Positions 12,961-24,988 of a stretch of DNA of 64,000 nucleotides are shown here, in pieces. The notes beneath the pieces were generated by a model. That model did not search any database, was not told the DNA's origin, and saw nothing but the letters and a program-made list of their open reading frames with translations. Origin of the DNA: Gonatopus flavifemur (lineage: Eukaryota; Arthropoda; Insecta; Hymenoptera; Dryinidae); contig JAFFJZ010000002.1 in assembly GCA_018340375.1 (NCBI GenBank), positions 42,242,001-42,306,000 on the forward strand, written 5' to 3'. Numbering within the stretch: the first letter of the stretch is position 1; the number at the start of each line of letters is the position of its first letter. The translations under genes were made by a program, and so were the position numbers.

Positions 12961-14229
12961 TAAGCCCTTAAGAAAAACCTTCGGTTCTTTTTTCTAGACC
13001 AATAAGCATTTATACATATTAAAAAACGCAAGGTTTTCTCCGAACGCATAAATGAGGAAAGTTATAAGTTGACATCAGCGATGGAAAAAGTTGATCTTGT
13101 TCAGATCAACGACCGTGGCTCAGAGACTGAGACGGTAAATGGTAATTCACTTGTGGCGCAGCAATTCGGATTTACGTCAGGATGGAAATTTCTTTTCGTA
13201 TTTTATGTTGAAACTTTGTCGAATTAATGCTGGATGGTGATATCGGAGAAACATTTTAGATGTTTAGGTGGCTACAGTTGTAAAGATTCATGACCTACAT
13301 TCGCATCCGATAGACGGTCGTAACTCATTTTCAATTCTATAATATTCTTCAGTATCATAGTAGGTCGATACACTTGTGGTTGACAGTAACGTGTGATATT
13401 TGAATAAAATAGGTTTCCACTACAAGCATAGATGTTAAGTCGCTACTTGTGCATGAACATGAAATATAAAAGATTGTACAATTTTACGGGAAATTATTAA
13501 CTCCAAAAAATATAAGTATATCGATCAGTGTTCTTTTTGCTCATATTAAATGGTTTTAATTGTGAGTGAATAATTTTTCAATTAAAAAAAATAATAACAA
13601 ACGGCCACATACCTATACATAATATAATTTTTGCACGGACACTTTTTATTGAGGAAAAGTTTCCATTATCTCCATATCAAGATTTGATATATGCACGAGT
13701 CATATAAATATCTTCAAGAAAAATATTCAGTGTCGTTATCGAGCATGATTTTCCGTTGTACTCCATGCACAAAATAAGTATATCACGATAGCTTTGAAAC
13801 GTCTGATATATGTTTAAACCAACGGTCAGTCTTGATTGATAGTTTCCTGTTTTCAGATCTACATTACCAGTCCCTATAGAGTTCTCAACATTGTTTGGTT
13901 CAGTAATGGGTATGCGACCCATGGAAGAGATGAACTTACATGCGTTTCACGATACCCTATTTAATTACATGAAAAGGCAGAACCATTTTCTGTGTTATGT
14001 TATTGTTATATTATTACGAAGTAGTTTCTTTTACTCGTGAAAATATTCTTCTCAATAGTTTGGAATTTAGTTGTGTAGATCATTTTTTTTTGTAGAAGCT
14101 ATAGTAATAGAATACTTTGTAATGCCTGTCATACTTTTTTCTCCATGTCCTCATCATTCCACCAAGTTCATTGAGAGTCTTCAAGTTTTGTACATTTTGT
14201 TTTTATCCTTTTCAGCGCGTACATGGGTT
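12961..14229. other. No gene recognised
   Basis: AT-rich DNA with a small palindrome GTTGATCTTGTTCAGATCAAC near 13090. No supported gene or repeat family. Confidence 0.4.
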
Positions 14230-14351
14230 CCCAAGTGGGAAAATTTTCAAAATTATATACCATTTTTACAGAATTATATATAAATTATATATAACATTTA
14301 TGGAATTATATATAAACTACATACATAATTTTGAAATTTCTTCCAGTCTGG
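14230..14351. mobile_element. AATTATATATAA-word element, copy 1
   Basis: Starts CCCAAGTGGGAAAATTTTC and ends GAAATTTCTTCCAGTCTGG, imperfect inverted repeats, with TT on both sides (14228-14229, 14352-14353). The interior is AATTATATATAA repeated. Related pieces lie at 14606-14706, 29405-29440, about 32340-32420, 46760-46870, 49500-49575 and 63125-63200. Confidence 0.55.
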
Positions 14352-14605
14352 TTGTTTGTGTCCAGGTGATTTTTTCATGACAAACTTTTGATACATCTTT
14401 CTCAATACATGAGTTTGTTCCACACATTTTTCAAAACACTTTTTCAAATATAATAAAAATGTGTAGAAAAGAATAATCCATGTGTGCGCTAATGAGGTGT
14501 CATTTTGTAGTGCGCGTCGAAAGAGTCAGTAATCATCATTACTTAGCAAATTATAAATATTTTTTCACAACACTCAATTTAAATGGAATATTTTTCATGT
14601 CAATA

Positions 14606-14706
14606 CCCAAGTCAAAAAATTTTCAAAAATTAAACACAATTTGTATATAGCTCTATATAAATTGTATATATTATTATATAAAAAATTCAAAAATCTTCCA
14701 CTCGAA
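14606..14706. mobile_element. AATTATATATAA-word element, copy 2
   Basis: Starts CCCAAGTCAAAAAATTTTC and ends AAATCTTCCACTCGAA, with TA on both sides (14604-14605, 14707-14708). Same interior words as 14230-14351 but a shorter body. Confidence 0.5.
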
Positions 14707-16869
14707 TATATCACTTGAATGATAATCAGAGTTTAATTGGTATAAAAAAAAAAACACCACTTTGGACAGGTCAGTAACGCAACAAGGTCATGATTACTCA
14801 TCTTGTCAAACTGTTGTAAACTTATCGGTGCTTTTTTAAAATCAGCGCAAAGAGTTAGAAATTTGCCTGTCATGCGTATATCGTAATTATGAATTCGCAA
14901 TTTTTCGTGAACGGTTTATCTCGAGTATGTAATTGATTTTTTGATAATTCAAAGTTTACAAACAGACAGAAGCGAGATATCGAATAGGAATAATTCACTT
15001 CCAACATCTTCAAAGTAACATCGCATAGTAACACGGGGAGAGAAAATGATACTTCTTTTCTGTGATACGTAATCAATCAAATTATGGACAATTGATAAAA
15101 TAGGAATTGTCTATCTGCAGGGTGGTTTAGAAAGTAATGGGTCGTTGTACGTGCAAGAATGCATCGTTAGGGATTGACCGGGGACAGAAATAACTCAAGA
15201 AACACTTTACGCGGTGTATACATATGCTTCAATTCATTGTAAAATGTAATATTGTTCTCTTCCTTCGTACATATTTATAATACGTGCAACACATCCAACG
15301 ATAAACAGAAAAAATTTTCAAATTGCATTTCGAAGGAAATTATCTGCAGAAACCAATGAATTTTTTTCCTTTGCTTCTACATAAAATCACTTTTATGATT
15401 TGAGCAAAGTACAACCGGTCAGCCAAGAATATCTGAATAAATTTTTCCGATAACGAGCAACCTGAGAAAAAAGAGAAGAAGTAATCAGAAATTTATCACA
15501 AACTGGATGGGATGCATTGACGTAACAACTTTAAATAAATAAAATCACGCTAATGCAAATCTTTCGGTTTTGCTTACGTCTATTCGGAATAACAATCGTA
15601 TGTTGTTTTCTCGTTTCGAAGATGTTGTGAATTTGATTATGAAAACTAAAGGAAAAAGAAAAGGAAGAAGAACAGAAAGAGCAACTGTATCTAAATTTTG
15701 TGCATTCCGATCTGATACTTCAATAATTTCATATCCAACATTCTTTTTTAAATCAATTTCATTATTGTGTATAAGACTTTTGTTCACTTCATATAAATGA
15801 TTATTAATCATTGTTTTTGTAATGTTCTGAAGAATTCATCAATGGCAATTGATATTACAATTCTTCTTCTGTAATACGATGTTACAACACGTTACTGTGC
15901 ATGAAAGTAGTTTTTCGTTTGTCACAGAACTCTTCAATTTTTTGTTAAAATAACTTTTTCAATGTAAAACAAAGTATATATGATTTGAAGCGTCGAAATG
16001 AAAAATTCATCACAAAACGAATGAGGATATTGAAGAATTTCAGCAATGTTTAGATAAAACTTAAATGACATAATCTGTCATTTAAATAGAGATATTTTTA
16101 AATAAGAAGAAAATTCAGATAATCACTGGAAACTTCAGTGGGAACAATGTATTACGATGGATGATTAGTTCTTCGCCGTGTGTGTTATACTATCTCTACT
16201 ACTTCTAGTAGTATAGCCAGGCAATATCTATACTATGAAGTTCCAAGAATCAATGGAAATGATGTATATGATTCTTTGAGTGAATATTTCTCAATCAAAT
16301 TTTCCATCCATTATTAGAATGTACTGATTTTAACATTTAACATCAAATTATTTCCTCATTTAAGACTTTGAACCCAAAAATCAACCAGTATTCTGCATAT
16401 TTTGGTTTTGGATCGTTCAACTATTATTTTCAAGAATACAATCATGATACCTCCTGCGTCAGTATGAAATGACAGAACTGGTATCATTCCAATTCACCAA
16501 CAATTCCACGTAACGTTTTTAGTAGAGGAAGCATATCTGGCTGACCAGAACAACATTAGAAAGAAAGAGACGGAAAAGAGGAAAATATTATGAATCAACG
16601 TTGTAGTTGGGTTTGATATTCGTAGCACGTAGAATTGGAAAATTGTCCATTAGAACGCAAAAAGGATATTTTTATTTGAAGTTTCTAATCTATTCCTCGT
16701 CGTTTCTATAAGCGGAAACATTGTACGGTAACGATTATTAGAGAGAATAGTAATTTGATGATAATGAGCATTCCAAAATTCCAATGATTATGATTCAGTG
16801 TAAGACTGTATTTTTTAATTCCATGTGAGAATTCATACAGGGATTCAGATGGATTCCCATATTTTCCTG
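14707..16869. other. About 2.2 kb with no gene recognised
   Basis: AT-rich DNA. Overlapping opposite-strand frames near 15545-15811 are mirror shadows with no domain. Nothing further that I can support. Confidence 0.45.
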
Positions 16870-17112
16870 TAGTAAGCTACTTACGTTTCTAGCACCGCTT
16901 TTTACCGCTATAGCTACAATAATTGCAGCTATAGCTATTTATTAGCTACTATCAGTAGAAAATCGTAGGCGTGATCACATGGGTTTTTTTGGTTGATATT
17001 TGGATAGCCAAATAATTTAGCTGTCGCAGCTAAATTTCTTGCTGTTGCCGCTAAGCGAGTAACTGTGGGAGCTAAAGAATAGCTCCCGTAGCTGATCCTT
17101 ATTTTCAGCACA
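16870..17112. repeat. AGCT-word element, reverse-oriented relative of 6086-6322
   Basis: The reverse complement matches 6086-6322 through the block with ACGGGAGCTATTCTTTAGCT, a TTAGCGG run, and ATTTGGATAGC. The right edge (TTATTTTCAGCAC) is a decayed form of the CACGG...AAAA terminus; the left edge is uncertain. The interior repeats TTAGCT/AGCTAA words. Non-coding. Confidence 0.55.
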
Positions 17113-17284
17113 CAACAAAAAAAAAGTAATCTGGCAATGAGAGAAAAAATCCCTTCCAATCAGAAGAGATATTTTACTTTTGTTTCACTCTTGAATTGAG
17201 AATAGGGATGCCCCTACGATTGAGAGTATCCATACAGCATCGCGAGGTCTTTTGAATGTTCAGACAACAGAACATAAGTTGGTT

Positions 17285-17990
17285 ACACAGAGAACGTGCA
17301 AATAACGTCTCAGGATGTTCCAAGAACGTCACATATATGTCCCGGTCAGTTCTATTCATGTGCACCGTGCGACGTTCTGTGAACGTGTTCGATAAAGATT
17401 TTCATAACTTTGTGCGAAGCCGTACAAATGTTTTTAAAGGTTAGTTTTCTTGAAAGTACGTTGAGAAAACATTATGAGAACGACCCATAGCAGCTGAAAT
17501 GAATGTGTTGAAAACGTATTCAGGGGCATCCAAAATGCAGGCACTCTAAACTTTTGGAGAACCTACTTCCCACATAGGAACAGAGGCTATGTCGTTCCAA
17601 AAGTATTCTAAAAGATATCTTCAAGATGTCTTATGCAACATAAAAAGAAGAATTTAAGGAAGATCCTTTGTCAAGAACAAATCTTTCTTAAATTGTTCTT
17701 TTCATGTTGCATAAGACATCTCAAAGATATCTTTTAGAATACTTTTGGAACGACATAACCTCTGTTGCTATGTGGGTTCCCGGTGACCAAAATACACAGA
17801 ACCAAGCGCATGTTTTCAAAACGTTCAGTGCTGTCTGGGTGATTTGAACAAATGACCGTAACAAAAACGTCCAGGTGGATTTCATAGGACCCCACATGGG
17901 AATCCTTAGAAAACCCATAGGTACTCACTCATTTCCATGTGGGTTCCTAGGCAATCCTAGACGGGGATCCAGGGCGATTTTTGACGGGGT
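17285..17990. repeat. AACGTTC-word repeat region, interrupted
   Basis: Begins near TACACAGAGAACGTGC and carries repeated GAACGT/ACGTTC words (17290-17520 and 17800-17890) on either side of the near-perfect hairpin element at 17569-17776. The right boundary is not clear. Short open frames on both strands here are byproducts of the inverted words. Confidence 0.4.
17569..17776. mobile_element. Hairpin-like inverted-repeat element (208 bp)
   Basis: Starts CCCACATAGGAACAGAGG and ends CCTCTGTTGCTATGTGGG, with TT on both sides (17567-17568, 17777-17778). The two halves are almost complementary throughout: AAAGTATTCTAAAAGATATC at 17599-17618 pairs with the same words reversed at 17729-17748, and GATGTCTTATGCAACAT pairs with ATGTTGCATAAGACATC. 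Such a structure suggests a recent foldback element or a recently formed palindrome. Confidence 0.7.
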
Positions 17991-18116
17991 GGAAATCGAA
18001 CAGATGAAAATTGTTTGATCACAAAGACTAATCCTTTCAAAAGAAGAGGAATACTTTTGATACCATATATTAGAGGAGAATTTACATCAAAATGAGAGGA
18101 ATACTCTTATTTTGAT

Positions 18117-19839
18117 ATTAAGGAGAGGTTTACCTTTTTATTGACCAAAACAACGGTTTTTTCTTGATTTTTTTTTCCATATAGAAGGAAATAAGTAATC
18201 AACTCAAAATTTTGGCTACTCGCTTAATACATCAAAGACTACTAAAAAATATTTCTTGTATTGAAAAATAGCGTGACTGTATCCAATGACGCGTCCCGTA
18301 AAGTGACCGTCTCGAAAAAAGGTGGTCTACTGTTGGCCACTCTAGCACCTGCAAAAATGATCGGAAATTGAAAAATGAAAAATTTTCATACAATATATGA
18401 GTGTAGTTGGAGCCTGAACTACATTCATCGCTGAAAATTAAAAATTAAGAAAATGGCGGGCATTTGAATATTTTTTTTCGTTTTTCTTGCTTTTCTTCGC
18501 TCTTTAAAGTTCTAAAAAAAAAAGTTATGCATACATCATCTTGATTGTAGTTCAGGTTCCAATGAATCTAATAAGCTTTGAAACAAAAAAAGAAAAAAGA
18601 TGATCCGTTGAGTAGTTTTTGAGTAATCGTGGCTAACAAACATCGTGGTTCGAAAAACATGGTTTCCAGAAAAACGCATTTAAAGATTTGAAGCACTTTT
18701 TAATTGTTCGGAATCATGGCCCATGTATCGACATTTGATGGCCCATAGCTGCCTCTGCTTCCCAGGTAGGAAATGCCAATATTGACAACTGGCCCATGCT
18801 TGGCAAAATACTGGGCTGCCAAGCATCGCGAGCCAATATTGGTCCAATATACAACCGTTGTTCATTCTAGAAACCACAACGGGTCTCATAGGAAATGCCA
18901 ATATGACAACTGGTGCAAGCTTGGCAAAATATTAGGCTGCCAAACATGGCGAACCAATATCAACCCAATATAAAACCGTTTGTTATTTGAGAACCCACAC
19001 CATGTTTCATAAGGAATGCCTATACAACAAGTGGTTCAACATTGGCAAAACATGAGGCTGCCAAGCATGGTGAACCAATATCGGCCCAATATTAACCCAT
19101 TTGTTATTTGAGAATCTATACCACGTTTCGTAGGGAATGTCATTACAACAAGTGGTTGGAGCTTGACAAAACATTAAACTGTCAAGCATGGTGAACCAAT
19201 ATTGGGCCAATGTACAACCAATGTTTATTTGAGAACCTATGCCACATCTCCATGTTTGTGATTTTTACAGAGTTGTACCGATATCCCTGCCAAAAATCTT
19301 ATCGTTTTCTATCGGAAATGTTTAGCAGGGATGGCATGAAAAATGACGTCATTTTTTTCTCCAAGAAGTATGTTTGGAGAATCGGGTTGAAGCATGGCAA
19401 AAGTTAATATACACAACTTGAGCCAGGTCCGGTTTAATCGTATGAGCCAATCTCCAAAATACTCATAATACATATATCATGAGACACTTTCACCAAGCTT
19501 GGGCCATTTTTTCTCATGGATTCTGGCCCAATATAAGTCATAAGTGGGCCAAGATCGGGCCAAACTTGGGCCATTTGTTAATTCCTACCTGGGTATTCCT
19601 ATGATACGAATATATGGGCGCCCAATTCAAAAATATCTATGTAAAATACGCTTCGCTCGAATTACCGTTCGATTTCAATTTTCGAGACGGAAGATAGGTC
19701 TCGTTTTTGTTCCATAACTTTGAAAAAAAAAGATATTCGACCAAACGGTTTTGGTAATGTATTTTACACATAATTTACTACAAAAAAATGCGAAAGAAAT
19801 TGTTTTTTTGGTCGAGAAAAAGGTAAACCTCCCCTTAAT
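18117..19839. repeat. Palindrome split by an inserted element
   Basis: The outer arm at 18117-18150 (TTAAGGAGAGGTTTACCTTT...) is complementary to about 19806-19839 (...AGGTAAACCTCCCCTTAA). Weaker inner matches include a TCTCGA/TTTCGAGACGG pair near 18312 and 19678. Most of the interior is occupied by the CCC...GGG element at 18761-19593, which therefore inserted into the older palindrome. Confidence 0.45.
18761..19593. mobile_element. CCCAGGTAGGAA element with GCCCAA/TTGGCAA words, copy 1
   Basis: Starts CCCAGGTAGGAAATGCCAAT and ends GTTAATTCCTACCTGGG. Flanks are TT and TA, one base from a 2-bp duplication. The first half holds four tandem-like copies, about 110 bp apart, of a unit containing GGCAAAATA, GCTGCCAA and GAACCAATAT. 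The second half ends in GGGCCAA-rich sequence. The copy at 23291-25685 is the same family in inverse orientation. Confidence 0.7.
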
Positions 19840-19926
19840 GTTTTTTGGGTGAATGTCCTTACGTGAATTTCTACTTGGTTTTTCAGATGGGAAATTCTTA
19901 TTGTGGATTACCAAGAGTTCTAAGTG

Positions 19927-20113
19927 GACTGAGAAAAAGGGTTTACTTGAATATTAAACAATTAGAGAACTTAGCCACTTGAGATAAAAATTTAGTTGAA
20001 CCAAATAAATTTTATTGTCATAGCTAAATTTTTTATTCACATTGAATAAACTGTTATTGACGTCAACTGAAACCCAGCTGGAGCAACTAAATTTTAGTGC
20101 ATTTCTCTCAGGG
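19927..20113. mobile_element. Short type 1 element, TAAATTTAG words
   Basis: Starts GACTGAGAAAAAGGG and ends TTTCTCTCAGGG, with TG on both sides (19925-19926, 20114-20115). The interior carries AAATTTAG and AGCTAAATTT words in both orientations. Terminal bases have drifted from the usual CACTG. Confidence 0.5.
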
Positions 20114-20260
20114 TGGTTGTTCAAGTTTCCTATGGGAATTTTCGATGTGTACCTGGATTTTCACCTAGATAGAGTTTTGCAATAGGAAAGTGAGTGCAAT
20201 AAACTGTTTACGTTACTACAGAAACGATAGAGTCACATACATGGTAATGTATACCACATA

Positions 20261-20430
20261 CACTGAGAAAAAGGAATAGTGGATCCAACTACGCAAGACA
20301 GTTGGATACGTACAACTGTAATAATTGTTTGATTCAATTGGATTCGTATAGTTGACTCAACTACGTATAATTAAACGATCCTTGTATTTAAATTGAGTTG
20401 ATGAAGGGTTGTGATTGAACACATCCAACT
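20261..20430. repeat. CAACT-word fragment with one type 1 terminus
   Basis: Begins TA then CACTGAGAAAAAGGAATAG, and repeats TTGGAT, CAACTACG and AGTTGA words in both orientations. I cannot find its right terminus before the next element at 20521. Confidence 0.4.
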
Positions 20431-20520
20431 GTCATAATGTTATCGGTCAATTCCTATTTTAGAGTTACAATGAAAAGCAAAATGAATGGTAATAAATTTC
20501 AGTAATTTTATCGGTATGTA

Positions 20521-20944
20521 CACGGAGAAAAATGCAGGTCGAAAATACAGTAATCTTTAATAGAAATTTGAGAATTTTTCTTAAATGCATAATAAAGACA
20601 AAAGTCCACTTCTTTGTGGAATTGTATTCGAAAAACAATGAAAAATTATCAATACTTGATAAAGAACAGAGAAACACATGAACTTTCCAATAGTCGCGTA
20701 TGAAATCTCACAAAGTGAATAGTAGGATATTGAAATTTTGTTATTGTTTTTGTAAAATTTCATCCACGACTTTTGGAAACTTCATATGTTTCTCTATTTT
20801 TTATCAAGTATTGATAATTTTTCATTGTTTTTCGAATACAATTCCACAAAAATGTCAACCGTTTTATCTTTATCATGCATTTAAGAAATATTCTCCAATT
20901 TTCATTAAAGATTACTATATTTTTGACCTGCATTTTTCATTCTG
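20521..20944. mobile_element. Type 1 element, ATGCAGGTC family, nearly full palindrome
   Basis: Starts CACGGAGAAAAATGCAGGTC and ends GACCTGCATTTTTCATTCTG, with TA on both sides (20519-20520, 20945-20946). Interior arms also pair: TCGAAAAACAATGAAAAATT near 20629 and its complement near 20817, and TTAAATGCAT near 20581 with ATGCATTTAA near 20875. The opposite-strand frames here (for example 20700-21020) are palindrome artefacts. The first 70 bp are related to 30397-30465. Confidence 0.7.
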
Positions 20945-22380
20945 TAGGACCAGAATCTTGTCTGTTCGAAATCTTGAAGAGTATCTCGTAAATCTTGGAG
21001 TTACTAGATCCTCTGTTTGAAATACTCGAAGAACATTGAATAGAATGGAGAAGATTGATCAGCGAAACTTTGTTCTGTACCAACAGAAGGTTTGCCTAGT
21101 TGATTTTTCTATTTTAATCAATTTTCTCAAAGTATTGCAGGTACAGACATCTGCATGGTCACCTTAGTTTCTACGGGATACCTTTGAAACTAGAAATTTT
21201 CCAACAGCAGATATCATTGATACACGTGGAAAATAAGTTGTTTCGAAATTCTGCTTTCAAAGAGTAACGAATATAGTGGAAATAAAGTAAAAATACTTTA
21301 TTTACAATGTACTTCACTTACGTAGGTAGATAATCAAATTTGAAGGGGCTTCTCACGAGAATAAAATGAAATGTCATATTTTCACAGAATCCGAATTCGT
21401 AGAAGTTGATAAAATTATTATTTTGATGATGATGAAACAATTCCGACAATGCGTATAGCATAGTACTTCTTTTATTCGAGGAAAGTGAGGTGATGGATGG
21501 TGGGCGGCGTGATAATACGAAAAGAACATTTGTTTAATTGGACGCCTGCCAATTCTTGCGAATCTGATGAATCAACCGTAGTGAAATTTGTAGAAGGAAT
21601 AAAATCGTTGCGATAATTTTGATTAAGGCAAACGCTAAGTCTTCAAAATTCACTATTGCGGGTTGTACTTTTTTCTTTTTTATATCCTCAAGCAACAACT
21701 TATCATTTGATTTCTGAGGTTTTGAAAGGATATTCAATATTTCTGAATATCACAAGATCAATTAATTGAAGAAATAATATATTTCCGATAGTTTTTCTTT
21801 TGCATAACGTTTGTCCATATCGTTCAAATTTATTCGACGATTATCACTTATCCTGTGAACACTCTCGAATTGGAATGCTAAAATAAAATTCTACGAAATT
21901 TTGCGCAGCGGTATAATAATAATCGCGTCATATCTCAAAAGTTAAATAAAGTGAGAAGGATAAAGAACAAGAGAAGGAGAATCATTATCGTCAATCGACC
22001 GAAGAGTTTCTGTTTTTTTCCTTCCGTTCTTTGTTTCGTTGCATAACGCATTGATCCGCTATTGCTGTACATTATTTTTTGGCGGATGTGCTTTACTTAA
22101 TTTATCAACTTTTGTTTCTGAGAACCGTTCAATTCGTACGCTTCAATTCCATTCTGCGACAATGTTTCTCACAAAGTGTATATAAATTAAAAAGAGGTGA
22201 ACAACCAAACGAATATTCTCACAATAAAAATAATTTCGAAACGGATGAATTATGATTAACTCCCTGAAGATATTGTATAAAACAACAAGATCTTTTACGG
22301 TCGATTCGAAACAACTCTATAACCATATACATATAAATATCACGTAACTAACTTCTTCCGATCGATAATCAAGATCAACT
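20945..22380. other. No gene recognised
   Basis: AT-rich DNA without repeats I can define. A 67-codon minus-strand frame at 21534-21737 shows no domain. Confidence 0.45.
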
Positions 22381-22410
22381 ACTCTGTCCTCTATTTTTTT
22401 CTTCTTCTCC

Positions 22411-22716
22411 TTGCCCTTGAATTCGCTGCTTACTGTTGCTTTTTCGGCTCAATTTTGCTTTCAAGTGGTGAACTTGTCCTGCATAGGGGGCATCGGGACG
22501 TTACCCGGGCGACCTTGGCTGCTCTTCTTTGGCGGCGACGCGAGCCATGATGCCATGCCTTACTATGCCGAACCAACGACTGCGCGGCAGCAGCGGCAAC
22601 AACCAACCGACGACGATGTTTATGCATTGCGTTCGTTTATACACGTAGTCCGAACGTTGCACCTTGCTCCATCATTCTCTTATTCTATTCTTCATCTCTT
22701 CTACTCCAAAGCATAG
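22411..22716. other. GC-rich patch with open frames on both strands
   Basis: A GC-rich island (densest at 22480-22630, with several CG dinucleotides and CAGCAGCGGCAACAACC) in otherwise AT-rich DNA. The plus strand has a 101-codon frame and the minus strand an Arg/Ala-rich 65-codon frame; neither matches a family I know. It could be an exon, a promoter region or a fragment of older GC-rich repeat. Confidence 0.25.
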
Positions 22717-23372
22717 GTACATGCATGAAGCAAACACATATGCATCAAGTTTAGGCTTCCTCCCACGGTTCGTTCATTTTCTCTGTTCGTTTCTTATTTC
22801 TTTTTCCTACCAATGCAAAAAGCGTAGGTGGAGATACAAACTATCCGTAATCAGACGTATTTCAGGACTTCTCGAATAATACATCATTGATACGCATGGA
22901 AGAAAAATCATATGCAATTTGATACGTCAACGGGAAAAGATTTCTCAAAATTAGACCAGATCTGAAATGATTGATAGTTCTATATTGCTTGGGATTGTTT
23001 ATGGTGACTGCAGTATATTTGATTAAAGATGATGATTTTTCACATGTCTGTGTCTTCGTGTGAACTCAATTTGAGAACATGACGACAATTTCCTATGATT
23101 TGCAAATCAGATGAATAGAGTTCAAGCGAACTTGCCGGAACAGCAAATCGAGGTATTATGTACAGAATATCAAATCTTTTTGCTAACCTAGCGAAAAATT
23201 TGCTGCCACAGCTAACTGGATTGCTGAGAGAGCAACTTGATTAACTGGAGCAGTAAATTTTCCTCCGGACTAGCAAAATTTTTAGTATTACCCAGGTAGG
23301 AATTAACAAATGGCCCAAGCTTGGACCGATCTTGGCCCAATTATGACTTATATTGGGCCAGAATCTATAAGA

Positions 23373-23828
23373 AAAACCTCTGCCAATTGACACACGGCTT
23401 CCTCTTTTGTACATATGTTGCAAATTCGGGAGGGAGCAAAATTTCAGTGTCGATAATGTTCCCATATAAGTTTCAACTTGATCTTTGCAGAAAAACGGGA
23501 GAGGGGGAGGAAACATGTTTTTTTTTGTAATCGTACGTATTTTCGCTTCCCGTTATCCGATTGTAATGAAACTTATACCACGTTTCAGTTATGGTCCCAT
23601 AGGGGTCCTATATAAGTTTCACTCCAATCGGATAACGGGAAGCGAAGAGACGTACGGTTAAAAAATCAAAATTGTCGATAACATGTTTCCTCCCCCTCTC
23701 CCGTTTTTCTGCAAAGATCAAGTTGAAACTTATATGGGATCATTATCGACACTGAAATTTTGCTCCCTCCCGAATTTGCAACGGATGTACAAAAGAGGAA
23801 GCCGTGTGCCAATTGGCAGAGTTTTTTT
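23373..23828. repeat. Long inverted repeat, about 200-bp arms
   Basis: Arms at about 23373-23578 and 23608-23828 are complementary with few mismatches; the central spacer is about 30 bp. Landmarks: CCAATTGACACACGGCTTCC near 23384 with GGAAGCCGTGTGCCAATTGG near 23798; AACGGGAGAGGGGGAGGAAA near 23495 with its complement near 23686. The similarity of the arms suggests a recent inverted duplication. A transcript would fold into a long hairpin. Confidence 0.75.
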
Positions 23829-23941
23829 CTTCCCCTTCCCGTTCCTGTAAGGATCAAATTAAAACTGATTTGGAACGCTTATCGACACTGCATAAAACTG
23901 TAGTAGAAATTACATAACAATCGGATGATAGGAACGGAGGA

Positions 23942-24175
23942 CTCTCTAAATTCTTTGGAGTGAAATTTCACTCTTCAAGAGTCAATATTCGCTCTTTTTC
24001 CTAAGAGTGAGTTTTTCACTCCAAACACCAGAGTTGATTTCCACTCTTATAGAGTGAAAATTCACAATGAAAATTCAAAATTTTTCACTCTTTAAGAGTG
24101 AAAGTTTTCACTCTTTCGGAGTTGCAGTATTTTCACTCGGCAAGAGTGAATTTTCACTCCAAGGAATTTAGAGAG
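23942..24175. mobile_element. ACTC/GAGT-word inverted-repeat element
   Basis: Starts CTCTCTAAATTCTTTGGAGT and ends ACTCCAAGGAATTTAGAGAG, with GA on both sides (23940-23941, 24176-24177). The interior consists almost entirely of TTTCACTCT, AAGAGTGAA and related words in both orientations. Removing it with one GA restores a GGAGGATATCCGCAT run that aligns with the uninterrupted module near 24772 (GCGAAGATATGCGCATTCGC), confirming the boundaries. Confidence 0.75.
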
Positions 24176-24459
24176 GATATCCGCATGATAGCGGTATTTA
24201 CGGAATCCTCAAATTTTGTTTCGAAGCTTAGCGCTTACCCTTTTTTCGCCTGAACACCGAATTGCCTGGATTCACATTGTACAATTAATACCTCGTGAGT
24301 TGCATATCCTCAAAGTTCTATGGCGTTCGGATGATAATGACATAGGAAAGACATGCTTTTAAAATGTTGGAAAATGATGCGAATCGCGAAAATAAATTTT
24401 ACACAATTTTTAACCGACTGCGATGAAACTCGTATGGGACCACTATCGGATCATAACTA

Positions 24460-24726
24460 CACGGAGAAAAAGGTATCTTAAAAAGTACCATAATTTATGG
24501 ATTTTTAGCGCTGGTCTGACCCGAGTCTCAATATTTACCTGAACAAACCTCTAAAAGTACCATAATATCTGGGACTTTTATAAGGAAGGTACCATACTTA
24601 TTCTGAAAAGTCCAAGAAATTATGGTGCTTTTAGATATTCGTGCAAGTAAATATTCCAACTCGGGTCAGACTAGCGCTGATAATCCATAAATTATGGTAA
24701 TTTTCAGGATATCTGTTTGATCAGTG
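24460..24726. mobile_element. GTACCATAATTTATGG family, copy 2
   Basis: Starts CACGGAGAAAAAGGTATCTT and ends AGGATATCTGTTTGATCAGTG, with TA on both sides (24458-24459, 24727-24728). Close relative of 7768-7939, but with a second inverted arm retained: CCATAATTTATGG, GGTCTGACCCGAG and TTATGG occur in both orientations. It splits one module of the surrounding repeat, which reads through when the insert is removed. Confidence 0.75.
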
Positions 24727-24966
24727 TAGAGCGTGATATAAATTTTATTGCAATTGGATAATAGGGAGCGAAGATATGCGCATTCGCAAAAATGACAAAT
24801 TTTTGCTACATTTGCTCATCTCCATCAAATTCTTGTGCACGTATCGGGCTGAAACAAATATGGGACCATCATCGACCTTGCCGACAACTGTGATAAAAAT
24901 TTCATGACGATTGGATCACTCGAACGGAAAATATGCGCGTTCGTGTAAATGTTGACATACAGACGC

Positions 24967-24988
24967 CAGACAGACAGACAGACAGACA
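24967..24988. repeat. (GACA)n microsatellite
   Basis: Five uninterrupted copies of a GACA unit inside the repeat module at 23378-25085. Confidence 0.85.

Noticed and set aside
18761..19250. Regular repeat spacing of about 110 bp, considered as a CRISPR array or satellite
   Set aside because: The sequence is eukaryotic, the units are diverged and lie within an inverted-repeat element with defined ends.
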